A DNA stretch of 37,614 bases. Origin: an uncultured Sulfolobales archaeon. Its GTDB lineage: Archaea > Thermoproteota > Thermoprotei_A > Sulfolobales > NBVN01. Each line of letters opens with the position of its first letter. Within the stretch, counting starts at the first letter, position 1. The notes beneath the pieces are model-generated. The model did no database searches. It was not told the DNA's origin and saw only the letters and a list, made by a program, of their open reading frames with translations. The translations under genes and the position numbers were made by a program. Shown here piece by piece: positions 1-8,035 of the stretch. The stretch covers positions 1 to 37,614 of the forward strand of contig CALIBI010000038.1 in assembly GCA_938045815.1 (NCBI GenBank), given 5' to 3'.

Positions 1-1034
1 ATCTTCCCTCCTGTTGCTCTTTCTAGTTTTTCCATGTCTGATCTTTTTACTCTTCTTACTGCTAGTATTCCTTTCTTTGCTAGGAAGTGTTGTGCTACGT
101 CATCAATACCTTTCTGACAAATAACAACGTTAGCACCAGTAACAGCAATCTTCTCAACCATATCCTTAAGAACCCTAGTCTCCTCATCTAGGAAAGTCTT
201 TATCTGGTCCGGGGAAGTTATGTTTATTTTAGCAGTGATATCCGGCTTCTCGATCTCTAGTGGCGCGTCTATTAAAGCGATCTTAGCTTTCTCAACCCTC
301 CTAGGCATGCCGGGGTGAACAACCTCCTTATCTAGCACAATACCACTAATCAGCTTAGTTTCAGCTAGTGATGCGCCTTTCTTCTTCTCCATCTTGACGT
401 TATCTAGTCTCACATCATAAGTTCCGTCAGGTCTTCTCTCAGCTACCTTCAGAGCCGCCTCAATACTCAGGTCTATCATGTAGTCTATGATGTCAGGAGT
501 CGCTATATACTTAGAAGCTAACACAGAGTATACTACGTTCCTTAACTCGCGTTTAGAAGCTTCCAAGCCTTCAGGAGTTTCCAGATCCTTTATACTGATT
601 TTCACGCCAAGCTCATCAAGTATCTCGAGAGACATGCTGGATGCTTTCTTATAACCCTCAATTATTATCGTAGGGTGTATGTTCTGATCAAGTAGTGCTT
701 CCGCCTTACTCAGTAACTCACCAGCAAGAACAACAGCTGAGGTAGTCCCGTCACCTACTTCAGCGTCAGTAGCTTTAGCTACCTCAACGAGCAACTTAGC
801 AGCAGGATGCTGAATCTCCATCTCCTTAACAATAGCTGCGCCGTCGTTAGTTACTGTTACGTCACCGAAAGAATCAACTAACATCTTATCCATTCCTCTA
901 GGACCTAAGCTAGTCTTAAGTATCTCGGCCAGTGCTCTAGCAGCTATTATGTTGTTCCTCAGAGCCTCACGACCGTACGTCCTCTGCGTGCCCTCCTTAA
1001 GAATAACTACAGGTATGCCGTAAAGAGCCGACAT
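1..1034 (-). CDS. ths: Thermosome (group II chaperonin) subunit, N-terminal part, cut by window edge
   Basis: This gene encodes a subunit of the archaeal cytosolic group II chaperonin, a double-ring ATPase that refolds proteins at high temperature. About 344 codons are visible; the rest, including most of the apical domain and the second half of the equatorial domain, lies beyond position 1. The protein starts [10 protein letters not shown]. It shows the family's equatorial ATP-site motifs [10 protein letters not shown] (about residues 43-52), [10 protein letters not shown] (63-72) and GDGTTSA (94-100). The ATG at 1034 is chosen because the next upstream ATG on this strand runs into a stop after two codons. 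A TATA-like box lies about 36 bp upstream, which implies a very short leader. Family assignment is secure. Which paralogue (alpha or beta) cannot be told. Confidence 0.96.
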   Translation of the reverse strand, partial: MSALYGIPVVILKEGTQRTYGREALRNNIIAARALAEILKTSLGPRGMDKMLVDSFGDVTVTNDGAAIVKEMEIQHPAAKLLVEVAKATDAEVGDGTTSAVVLAGELLSKAEALLDQNIHPTIIIEGYKKASSMSLEILDELGVKISIKDLETPEGLEASKRELRNVVYSVLASKYIATPDIIDYMIDLSIEAALKVAERRPDGTYDVRLDNVKMEKKKGASLAETKLISGIVLDKEVVHPGMPRRVEKAKIALIDAPLEIEKPDITAKINITSPDQIKTFLDEETRVLKDMVEKIAVTGANVVICQKGIDDVAQHFLAKKGILAVRRVKRSDMEKLERATGGK

Positions 1035-1066
1035 GTTTGATCCCGTTAACTCATCATTAAACGGTT

Positions 1067-1074
1067 CTATTTAA
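1067..1074 (-). promoter_or_regulatory. TATA-like box of the thermosome gene
   Basis: On the minus strand this reads TTAAATAG, preceded by the purine-rich GAAAAGC that would serve as a BRE. Its centre is about 36 bp from the ATG, placing a start site near 1043-1045. Assignment rests on position and base composition only. Confidence 0.55.
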
Positions 1075-1134
1075 GCTTTTCGGTCTCTGAAAACCATTAA
1101 AGCTTATTAACCCGAACTCACAAACTAAATCATT

Positions 1135-1156
1135 TCTTTAATCACGTGATTAAAGA
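1135..1156. promoter_or_regulatory. 22-bp perfect palindrome between divergent thermosome and UPF0147 genes
   Basis: The core TTTAATCACGTGATTAAA is extended by one C/G and one T/A pair on each side to give 22 bp of perfect two-fold symmetry. It sits about 65 bp upstream of the thermosome TATA box and about 40 bp upstream of the TATA-like ATATTTATT at 1189-1197 before the UPF0147 gene. That is where a dimeric regulator could act on both promoters. A second imperfect inverted repeat, AAAGAATCC and GGATTTCTTT (about 1159-1187), lies beside it. The symmetry is seen directly; a regulatory role is inferred. Confidence 0.55.
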
Positions 1157-1239
1157 TTTAAAGAATCCGTCATGTAGGATTTCTTTCAATATTTATTTAG
1201 TTTTAGGATTCTTGATTATTAGGTTAGGGGGTGATGTGA

Positions 1240-1521
1240 GTGTCAAGCACTGGTGAAAAACAAACACTAAATGAGGCTAGGATAAGACAAGCTATGTTGA
1301 TGCTCGAAAAAATAGTTAATGACTCAAGCATTCCGAGAAACATTAGGAGAGCAGCAATAAACTCGCTAAACATGTTGAGAGATCCTTCACTAACTCCAGG
1401 TGTTAAGGCAGCAAATGCCGTGAGTATTTTAGATGAGGTGACTCAAGACCCTAACATGCCGATGCACGCGAGAACCGCAATATGGAACGTTATAGCAGTA
1501 CTCTCAACGGTGAAAGACTGA
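1240..1521 (+). CDS. UPF0147 family protein
   Basis: This is a 93-residue, predicted all-helical protein of the archaeal UPF0147 family, whose function is not established. The sequence carries the family's two similar helical hairpins ([14 protein letters not shown] around 30-43 and [13 protein letters not shown] around 73-85), so it looks like an internal duplication. The start is GTG at 1240, with the ribosome-binding sequence GGGGGTGATG just upstream. It is divergent from the thermosome gene and 48 bp upstream of the FAU-1 gene in the same direction, so the two probably share a transcript. Confidence 0.88.
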   Translation: MSSTGEKQTLNEARIRQAMLMLEKIVNDSSIPRNIRRAAINSLNMLRDPSLTPGVKAANAVSILDEVTQDPNMPMHARTAIWNVIAVLSTVKD

Positions 1522-1569
1522 GCCGCTATAGTGAGTAGCTGAAAACCTAGTAAGGGGTAGTAAGTCCCT

Positions 1570-3024
1570 ATGTTTTTGAGGGTTCGTGTTAGAGGGATAT
1601 ACTCAACCGCTATCTCCAAAATACTGAGCGAGAGTGGAGTAGAGTTAGTAGACGTCACACCATCCATAGCTTCCAGACTCAAAATAAGCGAGAATAGAGG
1701 ACTGCCTGCTGACGTCACGGTTAAAACAGAAAACGATAACTTATCACAAATAATGCTAATAGGATTTCCTGAAGCAGTAGAGAAAGTTTCCGAGATACTA
1801 GAAACCAACATCCCCGATATGCTCGTGTTTAAGCCGTTAACAGGTCTCTACACCACGTTCAAGACTCGCGTAGTAGGGTATGAAGGCAGGGAATGCGTAG
1901 CTTTGAGTCCGTGGGGTAAGGCAGTACTAGTAGACTATAAAGAATGCACGCGAGACACGGAAATCCCGGCAACAACAATAAAACTAATTACAAACAAAGA
2001 CAGCAAGATTGTTCTTTCAGAAAACATAAGGATAGTTGGTAAGTACGCGATAATAGGGAGAGGCTCACACATTACTTTCAGTCACTTCATAAGAAGCAGG
2101 AATAGAATCACGGAATTAATAGATATCTCAGCAAAATACGTTCGAGAAGGATACAGCATAAGGTGGAGGAGCAACGCGGACGAGGCAAACCTGCTAGAAA
2201 TAATGAGTGAGTTAGAAGAACTCACGAGAAAGTATGACGAGCTAGTAAAGAAAGTTCAGAAAGCACCACTGCTAGAGATAGTTTATGAGGGTGAGACCGC
2301 TAAGTTCTATGAACTCACATACAACTCTAAAATATTCTTAGATAACGTGAGGAAGGAAGTCTGCCCTACAGTATTCCTGCACCATTTCTTCAAGAGCTTT
2401 GATGTGAGAGATAGTAACCTCGTAGGACTTCTGGATGTTCTGTCATCTAAGGTGTCTAGGGAAGAAGAAAGCAAACTAGTCTTTAAGTGGTTTTTAAGTG
2501 AGTTAAGAGAAAGAAAAGAAGCTATAATAGAGCACAAGAAAGCATCAGGTAAAGCAATCTTCATGAAGGGATTAATAAGTGGGGTGCCGGAAGAAATACC
2601 AGCACTAGTACTTAAACGCGTAATAAAAACTCAGGGAATTTATGACGGACTGAACATACCTAAAGAAGTAGGAGACATAGCCTTAACGACCGCGAGGATA
2701 GGTGACTGGCACGTAAAGCACGAGTATTTCAACAAAGAAGGCAGGTTCAAAGGTGCTTACATAAGCTTCAACACCCCAGTCGAAATACTGTATACTGGCA
2801 GGACTCGCTACATAGACCTCGAAGTAGATTTAGTGAGGATAGGAGACCTAGGCTGCAGACTAATAGACACTAAAACCTTCCACGAACTCCTTGCTGAGGG
2901 AATAATAACCCAAGACATACTAGAGAAACTAATCATGGAATTCGATAAAGTCTTCCAAAATGTTTGTAGTAAGACCTACACCCCGCTCGCACATCACGCG
3001 TCATCCTTGCGAAGTTCTGAGTAA
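1570..3024 (+). CDS. FAU-1-like RNase E/G-type RNA-binding protein (DUF402)
   Basis: This 484-residue protein resembles archaeal FAU-1, an AU-rich RNA-binding protein related to bacterial RNase E/G and reported to act in rRNA processing in thermococci. The N-terminal part (to about residue 260) has the RNase E/G-like beta-rich region, including VALSPWGKAVLVDYKE. The C-terminal part contains the DUF402 fold with FNTPVEILYTGRTRYIDLEV (about 400-419). A charged helical stretch around 205-235 may be a coiled coil. The start is ATG at 1570. Length matches the family. RNA-processing function is inferred from the family; substrates in this organism are unknown. Confidence 0.85.
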   Translation: MFLRVRVRGIYSTAISKILSESGVELVDVTPSIASRLKISENRGLPADVTVKTENDNLSQIMLIGFPEAVEKVSEILETNIPDMLVFKPLTGLYTTFKTRVVGYEGRECVALSPWGKAVLVDYKECTRDTEIPATTIKLITNKDSKIVLSENIRIVGKYAIIGRGSHITFSHFIRSRNRITELIDISAKYVREGYSIRWRSNADEANLLEIMSELEELTRKYDELVKKVQKAPLLEIVYEGETAKFYELTYNSKIFLDNVRKEVCPTVFLHHFFKSFDVRDSNLVGLLDVLSSKVSREEESKLVFKWFLSELRERKEAIIEHKKASGKAIFMKGLISGVPEEIPALVLKRVIKTQGIYDGLNIPKEVGDIALTTARIGDWHVKHEYFNKEGRFKGAYISFNTPVEILYTGRTRYIDLEVDLVRIGDLGCRLIDTKTFHELLAEGIITQDILEKLIMEFDKVFQNVCSKTYTPLAHHASSLRSSE

Positions 3025-3118
3025 CCTCAAAACCTGAATACTTAGTTATGGTTAGGGTAGTGAACACCTGAGAAAATCGTACAAGTTTCTAGTAACACAA
3101 GATTAAGGACCCGGAGCT

Positions 3119-3748
3119 CTATACGTGGGTTCCCTGAATTCTTTGAGAACAAAGTAGTTTAAGTTTCTCACAGAGCACCCTAATACATTCCCCAATAACG
3201 TTTTCTAGGTCGCTGGAAGCATTCACTTCTATCATTAGACCTTTAGCTACGAGCTCCTTATAAATCGCTCTAACCTTGTGCAGAAAGTTCTCATCCTCTT
3301 CTAAGTATTTTATCTTGGTTGTTGAGGATTGTTTTCTCCGTAAGCCTACGCTAGGCTCGATATCTAAGTATATAGCTATGTTAGGTTCTGGCGCGAACTT
3401 ATTCAGGGTTCTAATCCATTCAATATCTACGTTCTTAGCTCCTTGATAAGCAAGAGAAGAGTAGTAGTACCTGTCACTAACAACAACTAAACCCTCTCTC
3501 AAAGCAGGAGCGACGACAGAAACTACGTGGTTGTACCTGTCAGCAGCCATGAGGTAAGCCTCCATAACGCCGCCTAACCTCCTACCGTACTCATTTATTA
3601 ACTTGATGAAGTCCTCACTGTATGGTTCATACGTATACAATACTCTGAAACCCTCCCTCCTCAAAGCCTCAACAATCCTTAAAGAAACAGTGGTTTTGCC
3701 GGAACCATCGAGTCCCTCAAAAACTATGAAGTAACTCAAACAACTCAC
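3119..3748 (-). CDS. tmk: Thymidylate kinase (dTMP kinase)
   Basis: This enzyme phosphorylates dTMP to dTDP for DNA synthesis. The P-loop GLDGSGKTT is at residues 12-20, the DRYYYSSLAYQG segment that contacts the base and phosphates at 92-103, and the LID-like arginine stretch LRRKQSS around 155. The length (209 aa) fits. It is the last gene of the operon that begins at 7965, only 5 nt after the phosphomevalonate dehydratase small subunit. The start is taken as GTG at 3748, but a TTG three codons further in, preceded by AGGTGA, is an alternative. The C-terminal tail after about 195 is probably disordered. Confidence 0.93.
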   Translation of the reverse strand: MSCLSYFIVFEGLDGSGKTTVSLRIVEALRREGFRVLYTYEPYSEDFIKLINEYGRRLGGVMEAYLMAADRYNHVVSVVAPALREGLVVVSDRYYYSSLAYQGAKNVDIEWIRTLNKFAPEPNIAIYLDIEPSVGLRRKQSSTTKIKYLEEDENFLHKVRAIYKELVAKGLMIEVNASSDLENVIGECIRVLCEKLKLLCSQRIQGTHV

Positions 3749-3753
3749 CTAAG

Positions 3754-4143
3754 TCATCCTATCTTTAGGATATTTCCCTCAATACACGCGTTAAGTCCTT
3801 CTAAAGTCTTCAACTCGTTGAAATCTGCAGCGCTACTCACAAACTTATATAGTGACACGCCAGCTAACACACAACCAGCCACTAGAGTCGGGTCTACGGA
3901 CTTAGTTACTAACGCCTTAGGCGCTAAGCCCCTCCTGCTTAACGCGTAGAGGACGTAAGGACCTACCGTACTGCCTACGAGCGCCGGCACAACCAACACA
4001 GACCGCGCAATACTCCCAACACCCTTAACCTCCGCGTTCTCAACCACGACGTCCCCCAAGAAAGAGAACGGATGAGTAGATACCTTCAGCTCGCCGCACA
4101 CGTTCTCGAACCCGTAAATTCTGAGTACCTCATACGTCTTCAC
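3754..4143 (-). CDS. Phosphomevalonate dehydratase small subunit (aconitase X swivel domain, DUF126)
   Basis: This is the small subunit of the archaeal enzyme that dehydrates (R)-5-phosphomevalonate to trans-anhydromevalonate 5-phosphate. The 129 residues match a stand-alone swivel domain. The motif GSTVGPYVLYAL (about 57-68) carries the serine expected to sit in the active site. The more usual glycine/arginine-rich stretch before GST is here PALVGST, a local divergence. The start is GTG at 4143, preceded by GGGGGTGA. It lies 5 nt after the large subunit and 5 nt before tmk. Assignment is firm because of the adjacent large subunit and the UbiD-type decarboxylase. Confidence 0.9.
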   Translation of the reverse strand: MKTYEVLRIYGFENVCGELKVSTHPFSFLGDVVVENAEVKGVGSIARSVLVVPALVGSTVGPYVLYALSRRGLAPKALVTKSVDPTLVAGCVLAGVSLYKFVSSAADFNELKTLEGLNACIEGNILKIG

Positions 4144-4148
4144 TTAAT

Positions 4149-5348
4149 TCACCCCCTAAGAAACTCCCTGAGAATTTCTTCCCTATCTTTAATCACTACT
4201 TTAACCCCAGCTAATTTAGGCATGTAGTGAAGAGCTTTCCCGGAGTCAGTGACGACGTACTTAATACCTACTAAACTCAACTTAGTAGTGACGGGGCACA
4301 TACCCTTAACAACCCTAACACCAATCCTACCTAAGTAGTTGGTTATCTCCTCATCCAGACTCACAGTATCGCTAACACCTAACCAGAGTTCCCCCATACT
4401 CGAATCTCTCTTACCAACACTCCTAAGACGCCCCAGCAAGTGCGCAAACTCTCCTGGTGAGAGGTGCGGGCAACCAATAAAGTAGAGGATCCCCCCACTC
4501 TCCCGAGCTTCTTTAAAGTCTAGTAAGACTTCTCTTAAATCACCTAAACTAATAGAAAACCTCTCCTCAATATCTGAGTTCTCTAAGAGTTCTTGACTAT
4601 CAGGAGTTAACTTATTAAAAACCACCATCGGCGCGTTAGAAGTGGAACCGAATGAAGCTAGGAAAGCACGAATACCCTCCTCAGACACCCCCTCAAGACC
4701 CTCTACGAAAGGTATTGAGTCAGGACATAACTCACCTATTTTGAGACCAATCAACGATAAGTGAAAGAAACTAACACTCCCTTCAGTCTTAATAGACGTG
4801 ACGCACTTCGGGCTACGCCCCTCACGTAAGTGAACACCTGCGGCGTAAGTTTTTCCTAAGAGTCCTTCTAGTAAAGCTAAAGGACCTCCCTCCCTATTGC
4901 TCCAAGCACCAATAAGTGAGTTAGCGAAAAGAACCGCATTAGATTCAGCCCAAGCTAGGTGTTCTCCGTATGAGGGTCTCCTAACGTAGTAAGGAGCGCA
5001 AGTGAACGCACGAGCACCCATACCCCTCAAATAATTGATTATCTTTAATTGCTTACTCCTCACATCTTCTGGTAAGCTACCATACGAAGAATCTATTATG
5101 ACTGCGTATGGGTTAGCTGTAGTGAAGACCTGAAATCTAGCGTTGCTAGTTGCTAGAGATTCTATGAATTCTAGTCCCGCATCACCTATGTTAAAGTATG
5201 AGATACCTGAGACATGAGCATGTACTACCGGGATTAACCTCTCAGCACCTAGAGAATCACCAACAGTTGTGATCACTTTCATAGCTAACGCGTAAGGATA
5301 CCCTAACTCACCGTTAAGTATAGCTTCCTCCTCCCTAGTTAAGTACAT
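4149..5348 (-). CDS. Phosphomevalonate dehydratase large subunit (aconitase X catalytic, DUF521)
   Basis: This is the catalytic [Fe-S] subunit of the archaeal phosphomevalonate dehydratase. Three cysteines in the right contexts could hold the cluster: TCAPYY (about C117), IGCPHLSP (about C293) and GMCPVTTK (about C351). Other family segments are SNREGGPLALLEGLLG (150-165) and the C-terminal TDSGKALHYMP. The ATG at 5348 is preferred over the TTG two codons upstream because GAGGGT is well placed before it. The 3' end of the decarboxylase gene abuts it. With its neighbours it replaces the phosphomevalonate kinase and diphosphomevalonate decarboxylase steps of the eukaryotic mevalonate route. Confidence 0.92.
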   Translation of the reverse strand: MYLTREEEAILNGELGYPYALAMKVITTVGDSLGAERLIPVVHAHVSGISYFNIGDAGLEFIESLATSNARFQVFTTANPYAVIIDSSYGSLPEDVRSKQLKIINYLRGMGARAFTCAPYYVRRPSYGEHLAWAESNAVLFANSLIGAWSNREGGPLALLEGLLGKTYAAGVHLREGRSPKCVTSIKTEGSVSFFHLSLIGLKIGELCPDSIPFVEGLEGVSEEGIRAFLASFGSTSNAPMVVFNKLTPDSQELLENSDIEERFSISLGDLREVLLDFKEARESGGILYFIGCPHLSPGEFAHLLGRLRSVGKRDSSMGELWLGVSDTVSLDEEITNYLGRIGVRVVKGMCPVTTKLSLVGIKYVVTDSGKALHYMPKLAGVKVVIKDREEILREFLRG

Positions 5349-5350
5349 CG

Positions 5351-6661
5351 TCAACCCTCAGGCACACTCGGTTTTTCAAAGAAATTCTTTCGTGAGAGCG
5401 GGTAGGTAGCTATTATTGCCACCTTATCTGTTAAGCCGTCATCAGAACTAGGGTCTAGCGTAGAACCTCTACTCTCCTTAATCACTAGGAGTCCTCTAGA
5501 TGCTTGAAACCTAGTAGCTATCGCCCACTCAACATCTTCCGGGTTATCAGGATCTACGTCGGAATCAACTATAACCACGTGCTTCAAGCTCGGGTGTCCG
5601 GCGAAAGCAGCTAAAGCAGCGTTCTTTCCATCTCCCTCATGATTCCTCTCAATAGATATTACCGCATGTAACCACTGACCTCCGCCACTCGTTAACCTAA
5701 CCTTAACTACTTTAGGAACAACTTTCCTAACCGAATCCCATATTAAGGCCTCCCTAGGGAAACCCATAAAGTTCTTATGTTCTAAACCACCAGGAAGTAT
5801 GACGTGAAACAAAGGATTTTCTTTAACTAGGTATATAGACTCAATCTTGATTAATGGTTGCTTCCTAACAACATCATATAGGTTCAGGAGATCTACGAAA
5901 GGACCCTCATCAACGAAGTCTAACGTGATCCTGCCCTCCATAATCACTGAAGTCCCTGCAACAACAGGTAACCCGTACTTAGGGGTCCTAACGATAGGTA
6001 CCTTAACCCCGCTCAAGAAAGGAACTAGCGAGAACTCGAAAACCCCGTAAGGTGGGGAAATCGAAGACGCGAGGAAAACTAACGGGTGAACACCAACAGC
6101 TATCGCAACAGGGGTTTCAATACCTTTTGATCTATTCTGCTCGTAAATCCTGAAGAGATGTCTCGGAACCAACCTGACCGCAAATCCATTATCAACTAAC
6201 ATGAGTCTATGAACCGAAGCATTATATGAGTCCATCTCCGGTGTCTTAGCAATTAAGACTGAAGTATCTATATAGTAACCCCCGTCTCTCTCAAAAAACT
6301 TTATTGATGGTAGTTTGCGGTAATCCTCCTCATACCTAACATAAAACTCCGAGAAAGAATACTCTGTGAACCAATCACTGAACTCCCTCTCCACACTCAT
6401 AGCGTAAATTAATTTTTTGTAGGCCTCAACATCACTATTTACTCCCAGAAACTGGTATAGTCTTTGACGCGACCCAACCAAATTACCTACGCATGAAGGA
6501 CGCTTACCAGCTACCTGAAAAAGAACTGTCTTATTAAGTTTCTCAGCTCTTATCAAGACTTTAGTAGGCTCGTATTCATCTCTTAAAGGTTTCTCAATAA
6601 TCATTAACTCCCCGCGGCTACTTACGTCATTAATGACTTCCTTTAAACCCAGCAAACTCAC
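5351..6661 (-). CDS. UbiD-family anhydromevalonate phosphate decarboxylase
   Basis: This 436-residue UbiD-family decarboxylase most likely converts trans-anhydromevalonate 5-phosphate to isopentenyl phosphate, using a prenylated FMN cofactor. Family segments are TSGGGQWLHAVISIERNHEG (about 320-339), the metal/cofactor region HVVIVDSDVDPDNPEDVEWA (about 361-380) and IATRFQASRGLLV. UbiD enzymes act on many substrates. The specific assignment comes from tight linkage to both phosphomevalonate dehydratase subunits. The start is GTG at 6661 inside the GTGA overlap with the preceding kinase gene, with AGGAGG just upstream. No UbiX-like prenyltransferase is in the window. Confidence 0.88.
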   Translation of the reverse strand: MSLLGLKEVINDVSSRGELMIIEKPLRDEYEPTKVLIRAEKLNKTVLFQVAGKRPSCVGNLVGSRQRLYQFLGVNSDVEAYKKLIYAMSVEREFSDWFTEYSFSEFYVRYEEDYRKLPSIKFFERDGGYYIDTSVLIAKTPEMDSYNASVHRLMLVDNGFAVRLVPRHLFRIYEQNRSKGIETPVAIAVGVHPLVFLASSISPPYGVFEFSLVPFLSGVKVPIVRTPKYGLPVVAGTSVIMEGRITLDFVDEGPFVDLLNLYDVVRKQPLIKIESIYLVKENPLFHVILPGGLEHKNFMGFPREALIWDSVRKVVPKVVKVRLTSGGGQWLHAVISIERNHEGDGKNAALAAFAGHPSLKHVVIVDSDVDPDNPEDVEWAIATRFQASRGLLVIKESRGSTLDPSSDDGLTDKVAIIATYPLSRKNFFEKPSVPEG

Positions 6662-7965
6662 TCACCCCTCCTGACCTCCCTATACTCTTCATCCAGCTTA
6701 ATATTGCTACTGATCAAGCCTTTTATGAGTCCCTCATACGGTGTCCTAAGCTTAATCAGGGTATCGTTTTCCTCAAATCTAACGTCCTCAATTATTCCTA
6801 CAGCAACCTCACTCATACCCTCCCCCACCACGCCTACTAAGCATCTTACTAAGTCTCCCACGTTGAAGATAAACAACTTAGTCGAGTATTTCAAGTACAT
6901 CTCGTTTCTTAACGCGTCCAACAACCCTACGTGTAGTGGACTCTTAACTAGCAAAGTAAGTTCTTTCTCATCTTTACAGGCCCTCACCACGTGAGGCATT
7001 ATCGAGTAGAGTTCAGGAAACATCTCAACTAACTTACTCACAGAAACCTCAACACAGTTTAGGGGCAGCACACCAACTAAGCCAACCTTACTTGCTTGTA
7101 AAGTCCTCACGGAAGAGTTCATGAAGTACTTCTTATAAGCTTCAGTTCTTAATCTCTGCCTCTCCTCCCTACTCCTGATTCTCGGCTGCGTAGGCGGCTT
7201 AGCCTTAATTATCTTCAACATATCATGAAAAACACTATACATCAAATCACTTAAGCCGTCGTCAAGAACTATGAGGTGAGTAGGCTTAATCCACCTAAGT
7301 AGCTCTAGCTTATAAGAGATTCCGTCTCTCCCACTAACCCACCCGTCAGTATTCACTACTACCGCGTCGCAGCCCCTGAACAGAGCTCGATTAATTAAGT
7401 CTACTAAAGAAGCTATTATTCTGGTGCTGCAGTTCCGCGGACTAATACACCCAACAAACCTGAACTCACTAAAGCTTAGTTCTCTCTGCCATATGAAGGG
7501 CTTATCTACTACAGCTAGAGCTACGGTAGCTGGCATCGCCAAGTCTTCCTGCCCTACATCACCCTCAACAATACAGCAATTAATCCCCCTATCTCTAAGG
7601 TAGTTAGCTATGAAAGCTGTCAAGGTTGTTTTGCCCGACTCAGGAGGACCTACCACAACAATCTTAAGCTTCTTACTCGTAGTGAAATCTTCATTAACAG
7701 CTTCAGCAACACGTAACCAATCATCAATAACCTCCGTAGAAGAATCTACGACATCAAAAGACCCTCCGGAACCTAGAAATATCCCGAGTTTTGTTTCAGT
7801 GAGAGCTTTAAGAGAATAACTCCTTAACTCATGAATTACTAGACTACTCCCCCTACCGTACACGCTGCCTACAAGCAGTATCCTGCCGTCAATCACTTCA
7901 ATTCTTGCAGGGCCTGAGACTCTAGCTACCTCACCAGCTTTTAAAGTGCTCGTAATCATACTCAC
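6658..7965 (-). CDS. Grc3/Clp1-type polynucleotide 5'-hydroxyl kinase
   Basis: This protein belongs to the Clp1/Grc3 family, which phosphorylates 5'-OH ends of RNA (or DNA) during RNA processing. A beta-rich N-terminal domain (1-95) precedes the P-loop GPPESGKTTL (106-115), the family motif EGDVGQ (134-139) and NTDGWVSGRDG in the middle. A C-terminal domain follows from about 330. The order matches archaeal homologues of about 360-440 residues. It is the first gene of the 3.1-8.0 kb operon and overlaps the decarboxylase by 4 nt. GTG at 7965 is used; ATG two codons later is possible. Why an RNA kinase leads a lipid-precursor operon is not obvious. Confidence 0.85.
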   Translation of the reverse strand: MSMITSTLKAGEVARVSGPARIEVIDGRILLVGSVYGRGSSLVIHELRSYSLKALTETKLGIFLGSGGSFDVVDSSTEVIDDWLRVAEAVNEDFTTSKKLKIVVVGPPESGKTTLTAFIANYLRDRGINCCIVEGDVGQEDLAMPATVALAVVDKPFIWQRELSFSEFRFVGCISPRNCSTRIIASLVDLINRALFRGCDAVVVNTDGWVSGRDGISYKLELLRWIKPTHLIVLDDGLSDLMYSVFHDMLKIIKAKPPTQPRIRSREERQRLRTEAYKKYFMNSSVRTLQASKVGLVGVLPLNCVEVSVSKLVEMFPELYSIMPHVVRACKDEKELTLLVKSPLHVGLLDALRNEMYLKYSTKLFIFNVGDLVRCLVGVVGEGMSEVAVGIIEDVRFEENDTLIKLRTPYEGLIKGLISSNIKLDEEYREVRRGE

Positions 7966-7991
7966 GAACTACCCTACTCAAACTATACTTC

Positions 7992-8023
7992 CACTATTTT
8001 AGTGTTTAAGAATTCTTCTTAAA
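7992..8023. promoter_or_regulatory. Divergent promoter region with two inverted repeats (Grc3 operon / rsmA)
   Basis: Two perfect inverted repeats lie in the 70-bp divergent spacer: CACTA-TTT-TAGTG (7992-8004) and TTTAAGAA-TTC-TTCTTAAA (8005-8023). Each contains a TATA-like run. CTAAAATAG on the minus strand is spaced for a start near 7974. GTTTAAGAA on the plus strand is spaced for a start near 8034, which would make rsmA nearly leaderless. Symmetry is seen directly; promoter use is inferred. Confidence 0.45.
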
Positions 8024-8035
8024 TGGTTAAGTAGC

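Noticed and set aside
1034-1060. TAATGATGAG on the minus strand as a C box
   Set aside because: No D' or D box follows at the right distance; it is the thermosome leader.
3025-3118. CTGA pairs in the gap between FAU-1 and tmk as D/D' boxes
   Set aside because: No C box precedes them at suitable spacing.
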